A DNA stretch of 64,000 nt, from contig NZ_JACHXW010000001.1 in the NCBI RefSeq assembly GCF_014192395.1, forward strand, positions 590,028 through 654,027, written 5' to 3'. Numbering within the stretch: position 1 is the stretch's first letter; every line of letters begins with the position of its first letter. The notes under the pieces were generated by a model. It searched no databases, had not been told where the DNA came from, and saw only the letters and a program-made list of their open reading frames with translations. Source of the stretch: Paenibacillus endophyticus (GTDB lineage: Bacteria; Bacillota; Bacilli; Paenibacillales; Paenibacillaceae). Positions 47,901 to 55,298 of this stretch are shown piece by piece. The position numbers were made by a program, and so were the translations under genes.

Positions 47901-49203
47901 TAAGGGAACTGCGGCTCACAATGAGAGTAATGCTCTTGCGGTCATTATAAGCTATCCTTACACACCTTCACCGTCGTCTTCGCCAACGCAGCCTATAGCA
48001 ACAAATAAGGTTGAAGGAAACACGATCAAGGTTGTCGCGCCAAAGGTGGATAAAGAGACTGGCATAGCCAGATCGGAATCCATTAGTCAGGATGACATCC
48101 GTAGAGCACTGGAAAACGCGAAAGCAGACAGCAACGGAGTAAAGACGGTTCGGGTGGAAATTCCGAAAACAGAGGGAGCGAGCGCATATGCCGTCGGGCT
48201 TCCTAAAACCGCATTAACCTCGGATAAAGCGGATGTACAGGTTGAGATTGAGACACAATTCGGAACAATCGTTGTGCCTGCAAACGGGTTGAATCTTGCG
48301 GAAACGGATGCGAAGAGTGTAGAGCTGACAATTGGGCATGCTGACATTTCCTTGTTTGATTCTGAAACGCAAGGAGAGATAGGCAGCAGACTCGCCATTA
48401 AATGGGGAGTCGGAATAGGCGGAGCGGCAGGAGAAGCAAATCGCCTGCAAGCGCCGGTAGAAATTCGAATACCATACACAGCTACTGCCGATGAACTGGA
48501 AGATTTAGATTACCTTGTTGTTTGGCATATTGATGCAAATGGAAAATCTGTGCAAATACAAAATGTTAAATACGATGCTGCTGATAGAGCCATGGTATTC
48601 ACGACGAGTAGGGCAGGCCAATATGCAGTTGCTTACAGCAAGAAAAGCTTTGGCGACGTCACAAAGGATTCATGGTACACGAAAGCAGTCGAGATGATGG
48701 CGTCCAAACGATTTATAGACGGCATGTCGGCTACTGAGTTTAATCCTAGCAACAAAGTGACAAGAGCGGAGTATTTGGCGTGGCTTGTAAGAACGATGGA
48801 GCTTACAGCGGTATTCGACTCGAACTTCAGTGATGTCGAGGCATCAAGCAAGTACTATGACGAAATCGGAATCGCCAAAGCGCTCGGCATAACCGTAGGC
48901 TACAAAGGCAAGTTTAATGCCGAAGCCGAATTGACAAGGCAGGATATGGCTATGCTGACAATAAGCGCATTGCAGGCAGCAAACAAAACATTGCTGGACG
49001 GTACTATTGAAGAGCTCGGCAAGTTTGCGGATGCAAAAGAACTATCAGACTACGCGGCAGCTGATGTGGCTGCAATGGTTAAGATGGGCTTCGTTAACGG
49101 ACGTGGCAATCATGTCCTCAGCCCTAAAGGTCCAACGACCAGAGCAGAGGCTGCGCAGATCTTGTTTAACATTTATTCGCATGAATGGTCCTCATCGCAA
49201 TAA
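41908..49203 (+). CDS. Giant SLH-anchored DUF5695-like multidomain enzyme
   Basis: This 2431-residue exoprotein has, in order: a signal peptide (about 1-36); a DUF5695-like catalytic-type region (about 40-1030; beta sandwich then helical barrel with Trp/Tyr/Asp-rich loops such as HWGDDWGHDN and GGEGWWNFQY); two PKD/Ig-like domains and a Big_4-like domain (about 1030-1305); a discoidin-like domain (about 1309-1460); a FIVAR-like helical segment (about 1463-1527); a second discoidin-like domain (about 1528-1680); four roughly 80-residue DUF4073-like repeats (about 1694-2015, each with GKIxGVxxxMEYRK); a beta-rich domain; and three SLH repeats (about 2247-2427). It is the last gene of the importer operon, 36 bases after the permease. 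A polysaccharide-cleaving role at the cell surface is inferred from context; the catalytic residues and substrate are unknown. Confidence 0.8.
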   Translation: MKTITKRLVSMTIAFMLIFQILQLNSSALTKLAAAADDISNTSLSAKIGDLGQIEELYIKNNPVNRNGDPINFVLPNNTSPQNNVQHQWMGEMLFSYRTGDNEQFPVNRDGFVEVDTNKTLAAGGSTTYSNINPDNQYFERTISTEGKKVEVNFIGQDLSSTTNRAMKGFDVKSVFDMETEDGSMLWEITLKNKSGKYMEFGDIGLPMPWNNKYRSVSDTYDNRLTVHNFAGADSGYSYAIRTSGEGNFMLFTPVTESGARIEYVDYWMQEEGELRAGQTFTNWTGDSGGWFPGLNVLYIHSKDIQKTGRGYFTDASSLVLGPNEEKTYQFKFSAVRGGDNAPQDSAQSPNNASTSVEEREKNLRSILYQSGMVDAVAVPGFQTAINMPTKLALHYDDSKIKVTSIDIQSVHENDPYDEAHIPNIKPGKQRGEMVNNSRTGRGLADGNPGYTEAYQFLETKVVNGEQHHIYSLQFDDLGNNSVRVEYELKVGDEWVNKFTQYEFNVMAELDETMSTHTEFMVEKTQDKDPQSPTYGNYFDWYLKDGLDRNISHWGDDWGHDNINSITMKNYLDPSPEEIQSIENYLIDFMWERFMKHTQDSFIVANWLRDSGSYTDKDKPYTREFSEIMAATGFFNMYRIQKAYPHLIEYRESPQYYLEKAYGIYNNRISSGAIGYYGEQQIPDMIEALKEEGMQTEFDTLKKKFALDKGRSMTFAAYPYGSEFEYDNTGEEGAYAAAKALLTYYPQDAQAVAAKKSMEMADWKTRAMRGIQPTWYHYSVPVFRGGEGWWNFQYTTSLAGYIMDDWIRYQDDGRSAAQTAIAQQRNYAAKISNFNAINMGQISAQSVGSTSWRYSMYKGGTGTKDVYDGGTRVMNNGWNDFSGEADEGIYGSLLSISSDIVTDPVFGLFGYGALVADKGSSYEITPKDGFGKRINLIDEKIYLVSQNEKIESAEIQKDGRLFQLTLANLDKKAHASRIAIDGAGLENGFYAIKLNNEAAGQFFVRNNKGLARFQMTSDEAAQLTIEKLNTGENEAPQVTAETATQNPQALIPFMLNGIVSDDGAPDGTLTYGWEVISTPQGGKLSFVYPKASITQAVGTKEGSYTIRLNANDGQLSGADELTFQLAAPPEKQPPQISEVTAAQDGTNESIVILSGTAIPDPIHSAEFEPDMTYAWTVKEKPSGAGDIAIVAGDKATAYARVSKAGTYVFTMTAADGGKAASKDVTIVIEADTEDAYRAINTVTRKGTAPSLPPVMKILFDDGYRESAIVWNDIDPSHYETIGSFEASGKVTDSDLEVRGTVYVVSVPLQNAALAAKASASYSGGDGYPEAMNNGVEPRNSRDFSPSRTAPNSAWHNWGREGDPAWVTYEWVQPLLASSMDVYVFQDGGGNFRPKDMQLKLRDETGIWYTPRAVNGLGNELDKYNTTTFEPAYITGVRIDMRPTANGSGILEWKVNGYTGTVDKSELISINNYVNALNASNFIDQGLSPVDEAKANAAAVIQKMDATEEEVAQALDKLLTDLQLLRPRDNNMAYLARVSASYTSPWENAAAVNDGRKAEANIPHWGTWGNAGAAEWVQYEWPQGVAINSSNLVLWSDAGGILAPTKYEYSYIPMDSSTNEWLTAKTITEGITLVNNTPVGSSNLVDFDSALKVKALRVTMTKQSAGSGVGVGLWEWEVLKSDAIQEQEAPTTPTAVAPTSINSNDGKIIGVTSAMEYRKEGAEEYAAITGVEIAGLSTGKYFVRYMKTATLNASPDKEVVIPEGQKQDQPAPEPSEWTITHANSNTQTNGKIEGVRDSMEYRKLGEESYMRVNGTSVEELEPGSYQIRYAATDELHASLPVTVEIRNEAKSDQNAPNADELVVTPASIAGGSDGKIENVTAGMEYRKADVGAYIAINGSSIDNLEAGRYEIRYAETDTANPSPAIIIIVPDGTKQEQNPPSDTVVKGVDVSVIGARDGKITGVDSAMEYQKQGTDSSDWTAISGVEITGLDAGTYYVRYKGTAAHNESNALAVIISYPYTPSPSSSPTQPIATNKVEGNTIKVVAPKVDKETGIARSESISQDDIRRALENAKADSNGVKTVRVEIPKTEGASAYAVGLPKTALTSDKADVQVEIETQFGTIVVPANGLNLAETDAKSVELTIGHADISLFDSETQGEIGSRLAIKWGVGIGGAAGEANRLQAPVEIRIPYTATADELEDLDYLVVWHIDANGKSVQIQNVKYDAADRAMVFTTSRAGQYAVAYSKKSFGDVTKDSWYTKAVEMMASKRFIDGMSATEFNPSNKVTRAEYLAWLVRTMELTAVFDSNFSDVEASSKYYDEIGIAKALGITVGYKGKFNAEAELTRQDMAMLTISALQAANKTLLDGTIEELGKFADAKELSDYAAADVAAMVKMGFVNGRGNHVLSPKGPTTRAEAAQILFNIYSHEWSSSQ

Positions 49204-49270
49204 GCTCCTAACATGAAAAGGGTGCGGGAAAACATGGCGTTTTTCATGAGCCCTGCAAAACGAATACAAC

Positions 49271-49306
49271 AAAAAACCCAATGCCGCGCAGGCATTGGGT
49301 TTTTTG
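49271..49306 (+). terminator. Rho-independent terminator
   Basis: AAAACCCAATGCC and GGCATTGGGTTTT form a perfect stem over a short loop and run into a T-tract. It ends the importer and giant-enzyme operon. Confidence 0.85.
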
Positions 49307-49352
49307 CATTCTGAAAGACAAGTAAAGGGAACTGAAGAAGATTGCTGCACTC

Positions 49353-49616
49353 AATTAAACAAAAGACGCTAGCTTTATGGTTTGTCCTGCAGGTGAGCAC
49401 AGTATTCGCAAAGTGATTCAAGGCAGTACAAAAAGCGAAGCCAGACGTTCGCTCGTATACTACTTTGACGTAGAGAAATGTAAGGCATGTCCGCTGCGCG
49501 AAAGATGCTGCAAACCGGAATCCAAGTGCAAGACATACTTCAACCTGATAATCACTGGACAGTTCAAAGAGCAAATCGAGTTTGAACTCAGCTTCATCAT
49601 ATTATTGGAGAGTTGA
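49353..49616 (+). pseudogene. IS1182-family transposase fragment
   Basis: About 80 codons show the middle of an IS1182-type transposase: VCPAGEHSIRK, YYFDVEKCKACPLRERCC with the paired-cysteine zinc-ribbon-like pattern, then KCKTYFNLIITGQFKEQIEFE. No intact N- or C-terminus and no inverted repeats are visible, so this is a decayed fragment. The rest of 49204-49713 holds the terminator at 49271-49306 and a cre-like site at 49653-49666. Confidence 0.7.
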
Positions 49617-49652
49617 ATAATATTGAGGTAGAAATTAGAGTTTCGTTGATTG

Positions 49653-49666
49653 AGAAAGCGTTATCA
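49653..49666 (+). promoter_or_regulatory. cre-like catabolite-control site
   Basis: AGAAAGCGTTATCA differs from the classical cre TGAAAGCGTTATCA only at the first base. It lies 47 bases before the ATG of the GH-A hydrolase gene. CcpA control is inferred. Confidence 0.55.
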
Positions 49667-49713
49667 ATCGATTAACGTTAACTAGTAACATACATCAAGG
49701 GAGGTTATGTTTT

Positions 49714-52700
49714 ATGTTAAGGAGTATGATAACAAAAAAGAGAATGGGTCGCTTTTTAATGAAGTTGACAATGGTGTTGATGTCCATAATTCTAGTAGTA
49801 CTTCCAACGTTCACGCCGAACAACGTATACGCAGCTGATGCTGCAGCAGAGAATGTGACGGTGTACGCAGCGGACGCTTTGCAACAACCTTTCTACGGTT
49901 TTGGCACTCAATTCGATCCCTATGTTGGCTCTAATAGGATTATATCCCCTCTTTCTGATGAGCAGTGGGATCAAGTGATGACCCGAGCCGAATATATGAG
50001 AATGGGCTTTTCTCGTTTGGCGCTTGCATGCAATGCTTTTTCACCTACACTTACGGTTGGTGAATACGATTGGAATACCGATGAGATGAAGCAAATCTAT
50101 AAAATTCTAGACCGATTGAAAGCAGATGGGACGACAGTGCTTCTCTCATCTTGGAGAATGGACTATGAGAATGATACGGTATCAAATAACTCATCCGAGA
50201 AATACGTAGATCTGATCGTAGATGCTCTGGACTATTTGATCAATACGAAAGGATATACCAACATCAAGTATTACCAGCATGTCAATGAACCGAAAACGAA
50301 CAAAATTTCATGGGAAGGGTATAAACAAGCCGTTGTATGGTTGAAAGACAAAATAGCTGATCGCAATTTGCCAGTTGCGTTGATGGCAACAGGCAACCAG
50401 CCTGGAACGGGGCTGTATGACTCGAAAAATCAGTTAGAACTGGCTCCTTATTTAGGCGCATACGATGTGCATTTCTATCCATCTCAAGCTTCCATTGCAA
50501 ATGCAAGCAATTCGGTAGTTGCAACTCGCATGAAGGAGCTTTCCGATTCGCCAAAGCCTTTATTTATTTCGGAGGCTGGTTCCTTCGATAATGTTACGAG
50601 CGATGATCATCAACCGAACGTAAGGAATTATTGGTATTCGCTGCATCAGGTAGACTATGCTATGCAGGCTGTATTCCAAGGTGTAAGCGGCATAAGTGCT
50701 TGGATAATGGATGATGCTATGCATGGCAAACTGTGGGGCATGTGGGATATCTTTAACTCCCCTAATCCACGCCCTTGGTTCTATTCGTACTCGCTATTGA
50801 GCCGTTATGTGGAGCAAGGCTCGACCTTGTATCAACCTGAAGCTGGTAACGATCGAACCACTCGAATGTTGGTTTCAAGCAAGGCTGTAGATGATGGCAC
50901 GAAGAATTGGACAATTGCAGCCGTTAATCGTGGAACCGAAAGCCGCGAATTCACTGTACGTATACCTGGCGTAGCTAGCGCAACTTGGGATCTATACAAG
51001 TATACGCAAGACTATCACCCAACCGATGCAAACGCATTACCTGTTAAAGATTCGGAGATCACAAACGTTGACATGACGAATACTGGTGTTACCATAACGG
51101 TTCCAGCTAACGGCTTCGTATTGTTAACAACTAGCGATCAGTCGCCAGTTGACGGGGTGCCTACAGAAGGAGTTGTCAAACTACCTATCTTTGCTGATTT
51201 TAACAATCACACTACTGGTTCTGCTCCAATCGGATGGGAGCTTCAAGGCGACCATGTTACGATTGAAGACATGCCTAGCGCAGCTAATAAGAGCATGCGA
51301 GTGTCTGGAGACTCTGGAGCTGGTGTGAATGGAGCTGCTTATCATTTCATCTCGCAGTCTGCCAAAATCGTCGAAGAGTTCGACATAAAGGTCGACCAGA
51401 CAGATCAAAGAGTAAACGCAGGCATACTGAAAAGTGGTGCCGATACGGCGACGGAGGTTTACTTCGATAAGGATGGAAATCTATGCTATGGAGATAGCAG
51501 CAGTGGAACTATCATTATGCCTTACAACGCTCATACATGGTACCATGTGAAGATTGTTGCAGATGCTGCGACTGGCAAATTCGATGTTTATGTTAACGAT
51601 ATGGTTATACCTAAAGTACACCAAGCATCCTTCAAAACGAGCAGCTCTTTCATTGATCATGTAGAATACAATGTGCCTGAAGAAAGCAACGCCAAGTTTA
51701 ATGTAGATAATGTAAGAATCTATAGATTGCTAGCCATGGATTCTTTCGATGAGCAGTCAACGGGTTCAGCTCCCGCTGGGTGGGAGGTCGTCGGTGACCA
51801 AATCAAAGTAGAGGAAATGCCAAGCACATCGGATAAGATATTAAAAATTGACGGAAAGGCCACTACAGGCGCTGATACCGCTGCGATACGCTTTGAAGCG
51901 CATAACAAACGTATCGTCATGGGCTTCGATATCAAGCTTGACTCCAAAGCACGTGTGCAATCAGGCTATATGTACGATGAAGATATTCCGGCCGTGGTGC
52001 TCTATTTCGATTCTGACGGTACGATTCGTTACTACTATGGAGATCGCAGTAGAGTATTAGCTTCTTCTTTCCAAGTGAACACTTGGTATTCGTTCAAGCT
52101 AGTAATAGATCCAAGTACCAACTTATTCGACATTTATTTAAACGACATGAATAAGCCAGCTGTTACTAATGTTCCATTCAGATCTAGCGCTTTTAGTCTA
52201 GATCGCATACTTTTTGGTGCCCCGGAAAATAGTCAGGCTATATTTAATTTGAACAACGTGTACGCTTATACAGAGGCACAAATGCCTTCAGCAGACGCGA
52301 ATCTAAAGCATATTGAATTTGGTACTGGTACAATAAGTCCAGCATTTCAGACCGATACGATGGATTACCAATTAATCGTTAATAAAGGTACGGAATCAGT
52401 GAGTATTACTCCAAGCCCGAGCAGTCCATATGCCATGGTGAGTGTGGATGGAATTGCTCTCTCTAGTGATACAGCCTCGCCGCGTATACCGATTGCATTT
52501 GGTGAAGATCGTAATTTTACCATAGAAGTCAAAGCACAGGACGGAATAACGACCAAGCAATATGAATTTACGGTTATAGAATCAGACAATCCAGTGGTAG
52601 AAGTGGAGAACGTGACTCTAAACAAAGAGGCGTTAAGTCTGAAAGTTGGCGATAGTGAAACCTTAACTGCTACGATAACGCCTTCAGAAGCTACCAATAA

Positions 52701-53988
52701 ACAAGCGACTTGGACGTCGAGCCATTCGGATGTGGCGAGCGTCAGCGAGACGGGCGAGATAACAGCTGTCTCGGTCGGGACAGCCACCATTACTGTCACC
52801 ACGCTAGACGGTGGTTATACAGCTGAGTGTTTAGTAACCGTTACGGATGCAACTGGTGAAGGATATGCAGTTGCTATAGAAAACGGTGAAGGCAGCGGAA
52901 GCTATGCACCAGGAGATATTGTTACCATCAAAGCACAAATAGCACCTGATGGCCAAACTTTTGACAAATGGACTGCGGATAAAAGCAGCGTAGTATTCGA
53001 AAATGCAGGCGCAATCGAAACTACATTTGTAATGCCTGAAGAATCAGTTACCGTAACGGCAACTTATAAAGCTACAACTCGGCCAATGTGGCCAACAGGT
53101 GCACAGTTATTAGCTTCAAATGTAGGTAAAACGAGTTTAATGCTTTCATGGACAGCAGCAAGTGGCAATACGGATGTAACAAGCTATAAGGTGTACAAGA
53201 ATGGTATCGAATTCATGACATTACCCGTTGAAATCACCAATTATCAAGTTGGCGGTCTTTCATCTGACAAGGCTTATTCCTTTAAAGTTGAAGCAGGCGA
53301 TGCAGCGGATAACTGGAGCGTGGATGGTCCGAGTGTAACGGTGACTACTGAAGCTAGCTCTTCAGGCGGTGGTTGGACACCACCACCGACACCGACACCA
53401 ACACCAACACCAACAGAACCAGTCAATCCTACAGAGCCTGAAACTCCAAAAGTTGATCTGTCTGATATCACGGATCATTGGGCTAGGGCAGCCATTTCAA
53501 AATCGGTAGAGCTTGGTTTTGTAAATGGTTATGAAAATGGAACGTTCAAACCGAATGCAACGATAACTCGCGGTGAGTATGCAACGATGTTGGCTAGAGC
53601 GCTGAAATTGGAGCTTGGCGATTCTGGGTTTAGTTTTGCTGATCAAGACCAAACACCAATATGGGCCCAGCCATTCATTCAAGCAATTGCTGATGCCGGA
53701 TTCATATCGGGATATGAAGATGGTTCATTCCGTACAAATAATGGAGTGACCAGAAGCGAGTTAGTGGTTATCCTTGTTCGTGCAATGGGTCTCGAAATAA
53801 ATCCGAATGCATCGCTGGCATTTGATGATGCAGAACAAATTCCGGAATGGGCTAAACCTTATGTGGCAACAGCAGCAGAAGCGGGGTTTATAAAGGGATA
53901 TGGGAATGGAAAATTTAATCCTAACGGAACTTCAACGAGAGCTGAAGCAGTTACTTTGATTCTAGCTATGTTAGATCATCTAAAATAA
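49714..53988 (+). CDS. SLH-anchored clan GH-A glycoside hydrolase, family unassigned
   Basis: This 1424-residue exoenzyme has a signal peptide ending near VYAADA (about residue 42) and a (beta/alpha)8 catalytic domain (about 45-370) with the probable acid/base Glu192 in HVNEPKT and nucleophile Glu287 in FISEAGSF, the clan GH-A pattern. A small beta domain (about 375-475), two LamG/DUF1080-like sandwiches (about 488-670 and 672-855), a cadherin-like sandwich, a Big2 domain, an InlB-type repeat, an Fn3 domain, a Pro-Thr linker (about 1222-1240) and three SLH repeats (about 1255-1420) follow. It begins YGFGTQFDPY rather than a motif I can assign to a numbered family. The likely role is endo-cleavage of a polysaccharide for the importer at 57266. 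GGGAGG precedes the ATG. Confidence 0.82.
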   Translation: MLRSMITKKRMGRFLMKLTMVLMSIILVVLPTFTPNNVYAADAAAENVTVYAADALQQPFYGFGTQFDPYVGSNRIISPLSDEQWDQVMTRAEYMRMGFSRLALACNAFSPTLTVGEYDWNTDEMKQIYKILDRLKADGTTVLLSSWRMDYENDTVSNNSSEKYVDLIVDALDYLINTKGYTNIKYYQHVNEPKTNKISWEGYKQAVVWLKDKIADRNLPVALMATGNQPGTGLYDSKNQLELAPYLGAYDVHFYPSQASIANASNSVVATRMKELSDSPKPLFISEAGSFDNVTSDDHQPNVRNYWYSLHQVDYAMQAVFQGVSGISAWIMDDAMHGKLWGMWDIFNSPNPRPWFYSYSLLSRYVEQGSTLYQPEAGNDRTTRMLVSSKAVDDGTKNWTIAAVNRGTESREFTVRIPGVASATWDLYKYTQDYHPTDANALPVKDSEITNVDMTNTGVTITVPANGFVLLTTSDQSPVDGVPTEGVVKLPIFADFNNHTTGSAPIGWELQGDHVTIEDMPSAANKSMRVSGDSGAGVNGAAYHFISQSAKIVEEFDIKVDQTDQRVNAGILKSGADTATEVYFDKDGNLCYGDSSSGTIIMPYNAHTWYHVKIVADAATGKFDVYVNDMVIPKVHQASFKTSSSFIDHVEYNVPEESNAKFNVDNVRIYRLLAMDSFDEQSTGSAPAGWEVVGDQIKVEEMPSTSDKILKIDGKATTGADTAAIRFEAHNKRIVMGFDIKLDSKARVQSGYMYDEDIPAVVLYFDSDGTIRYYYGDRSRVLASSFQVNTWYSFKLVIDPSTNLFDIYLNDMNKPAVTNVPFRSSAFSLDRILFGAPENSQAIFNLNNVYAYTEAQMPSADANLKHIEFGTGTISPAFQTDTMDYQLIVNKGTESVSITPSPSSPYAMVSVDGIALSSDTASPRIPIAFGEDRNFTIEVKAQDGITTKQYEFTVIESDNPVVEVENVTLNKEALSLKVGDSETLTATITPSEATNKQATWTSSHSDVASVSETGEITAVSVGTATITVTTLDGGYTAECLVTVTDATGEGYAVAIENGEGSGSYAPGDIVTIKAQIAPDGQTFDKWTADKSSVVFENAGAIETTFVMPEESVTVTATYKATTRPMWPTGAQLLASNVGKTSLMLSWTAASGNTDVTSYKVYKNGIEFMTLPVEITNYQVGGLSSDKAYSFKVEAGDAADNWSVDGPSVTVTTEASSSGGGWTPPPTPTPTPTPTEPVNPTEPETPKVDLSDITDHWARAAISKSVELGFVNGYENGTFKPNATITRGEYATMLARALKLELGDSGFSFADQDQTPIWAQPFIQAIADAGFISGYEDGSFRTNNGVTRSELVVILVRAMGLEINPNASLAFDDAEQIPEWAKPYVATAAEAGFIKGYGNGKFNPNGTSTRAEAVTLILAMLDHLK
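53383..53417 (+). repeat. ACACCR microsatellite encoding a Pro-Thr linker
   Basis: Tandem copies of ACACCA/ACACCG encode alternating Pro and Thr between the Fn3 domain and the SLH repeats, an extended spacer that lifts the catalytic part off the wall. Such repeats can change length by slippage. Confidence 0.6.
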
Positions 53989-54020
53989 GTAACGACTTGA
54001 CGTGCAACAAATGAGTGTTG

Positions 54021-54072
54021 AAAACTACTCCCTTTTATTTGCTTTGTTCTGCAAATAGAAGGGAGTAGTTTT
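54021..54072 (+). terminator. Rho-independent terminator
   Basis: AAAACTACTCCCTT pairs with AAGGGAGTAGTTTT, with additional inner pairing (ATTTGC/GCAAAT), making a long stem with a T-rich end. It closes the GH-A hydrolase gene. Confidence 0.85.
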
Positions 54073-54155
54073 AATTACCAAGCTTAGTGGTTGCGGACCT
54101 CACTCCGTTTGGATAAGTCCAACAATAATGTAATCAATGAGTAAGGGTTATCTCC

Positions 54156-54245
54156 AATAATTGAGCAGGATATGGCAAGATCGTACGGCACTCCGTAATA
54201 TTGAGCAGTATCCTGTAATATTGAGTGTTTCGGGGATGCTATACT
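54156..54245 (+). promoter_or_regulatory. Three phased ATTGAG repeats overlapping a promoter
   Basis: GTAATATTGAG occurs at 54195-54205 and 54215-54225, and a related AATAATTGAG at 54156-54165; ATTGAG therefore recurs at intervals of 40 and 20 bp. A good -10, TATACT (54240-54245), follows the last copy, and no good -35 exists, so the last repeat sits where an activator would replace the -35 contact. The gene downstream is an AraC-type response regulator, suggesting autoregulation. Confidence 0.5.
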
Positions 54246-54278
54246 AGGACTAACCATAACCGAAAGGACGGATTACTG

Positions 54279-55298
54279 GTGTTTCAAGTATTGGTAGCTG
54301 AAGATGAAATCTGGATTCGTAAGATGATTGTAGACATCATAGAGACAACGGAAGGATTTCAAGTTGTCGGTGAAGCCCGGAACGGTAAGGAAGCATGGGA
54401 TATGCTTCAGGAGCTTTGGCCGACACTGGTTGTTACCGACATCATGATGCCGCAGCGTGACGGTCTTTGGCTGGTTGAACAAATCGCGGAGAAAAAGCTT
54501 CCGATGGAAACCATCATCATAAGCGGGTATGATAAATTTCAATATGCACAGCAAGCGATAAAGTATCAAGTATCCGAGTATTTGCTAAAGCCTGTTAAGG
54601 AACAAGAATTAAGAGAAGCGATGCAGCGTCTATATGCACGACTTGAAGATAATGACAAGTGGCATATGTATCTGTTGAAAGTACAAGCTTTCCTCGAAGG
54701 TCTTGCGTCAAAAGATAAGCAGGACGAGCTGTCTCATCAACTGCATAAGCTGCTTGATTCTGTATTCGCTCTTCGCGAAAATTATCCGTCTTATTACATT
54801 GCATTATTACGTTTGCTCCATACGAAATGGACAGAAAGACTTGGCGTTGAACCTAAGGAATCAAGTTATTTATTTCACGCGAATGAGTCTCAGAGCGAGG
54901 AACATATCCGTTCTCACTACGATGTGCTGCTTAAACGTTCGTTCCAGGCACAGTCAACTGAAAGTTATCAATTGGATAAGAAAGTGATCCGAGAGGTATG
55001 CGTTTATCTGGATCAGCATTACCGTAAAAATGTATCTCTTACGGAGATGGCAGAACGAAGCCATATGAGCGTTTCGCACTTTTGCAATGTGTTCAAAAGA
55101 CAGACAGGTTTGACATTAATTAATTATGTCAATAAAGTTCGAATGGAGAAGGTTAAACAGTTGCTACTGGAACCTGATCTGAAAATTTACGATATTGCCG
55201 AGCTTGTCGGATATGCGACTATGTCGTACTTTAACCGGATATTTAAAGAGATGGAAGGCGTTTCGCCTAACGAATATCGAAAGGCCAATGGGATATGA
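54279..55298 (+). CDS. AraC-type response regulator, YesN-like
   Basis: This is a 339-residue regulator. The receiver domain (about 1-120) has VAEDE, the phospho-acceptor Asp54 in VTDIMMP and the conserved Lys in LLKPVKEQE. The linker is shorter than in the other two regulators of this window, and the AraC double helix-turn-helix spans about 235-338 (VGYATMSYFNRIFKEMEGVSP). GTG 54279 gives the expected MFQVLVAEDE N-terminus and has GAAAGGA 10 bases upstream; the earlier GTG 54225 lies upstream of the predicted transcript start. It overlaps the kinase gene as ATGA. It likely activates the importer at 57266. Confidence 0.9.
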   Translation: MFQVLVAEDEIWIRKMIVDIIETTEGFQVVGEARNGKEAWDMLQELWPTLVVTDIMMPQRDGLWLVEQIAEKKLPMETIIISGYDKFQYAQQAIKYQVSEYLLKPVKEQELREAMQRLYARLEDNDKWHMYLLKVQAFLEGLASKDKQDELSHQLHKLLDSVFALRENYPSYYIALLRLLHTKWTERLGVEPKESSYLFHANESQSEEHIRSHYDVLLKRSFQAQSTESYQLDKKVIREVCVYLDQHYRKNVSLTEMAERSHMSVSHFCNVFKRQTGLTLINYVNKVRMEKVKQLLLEPDLKIYDIAELVGYATMSYFNRIFKEMEGVSPNEYRKANGI

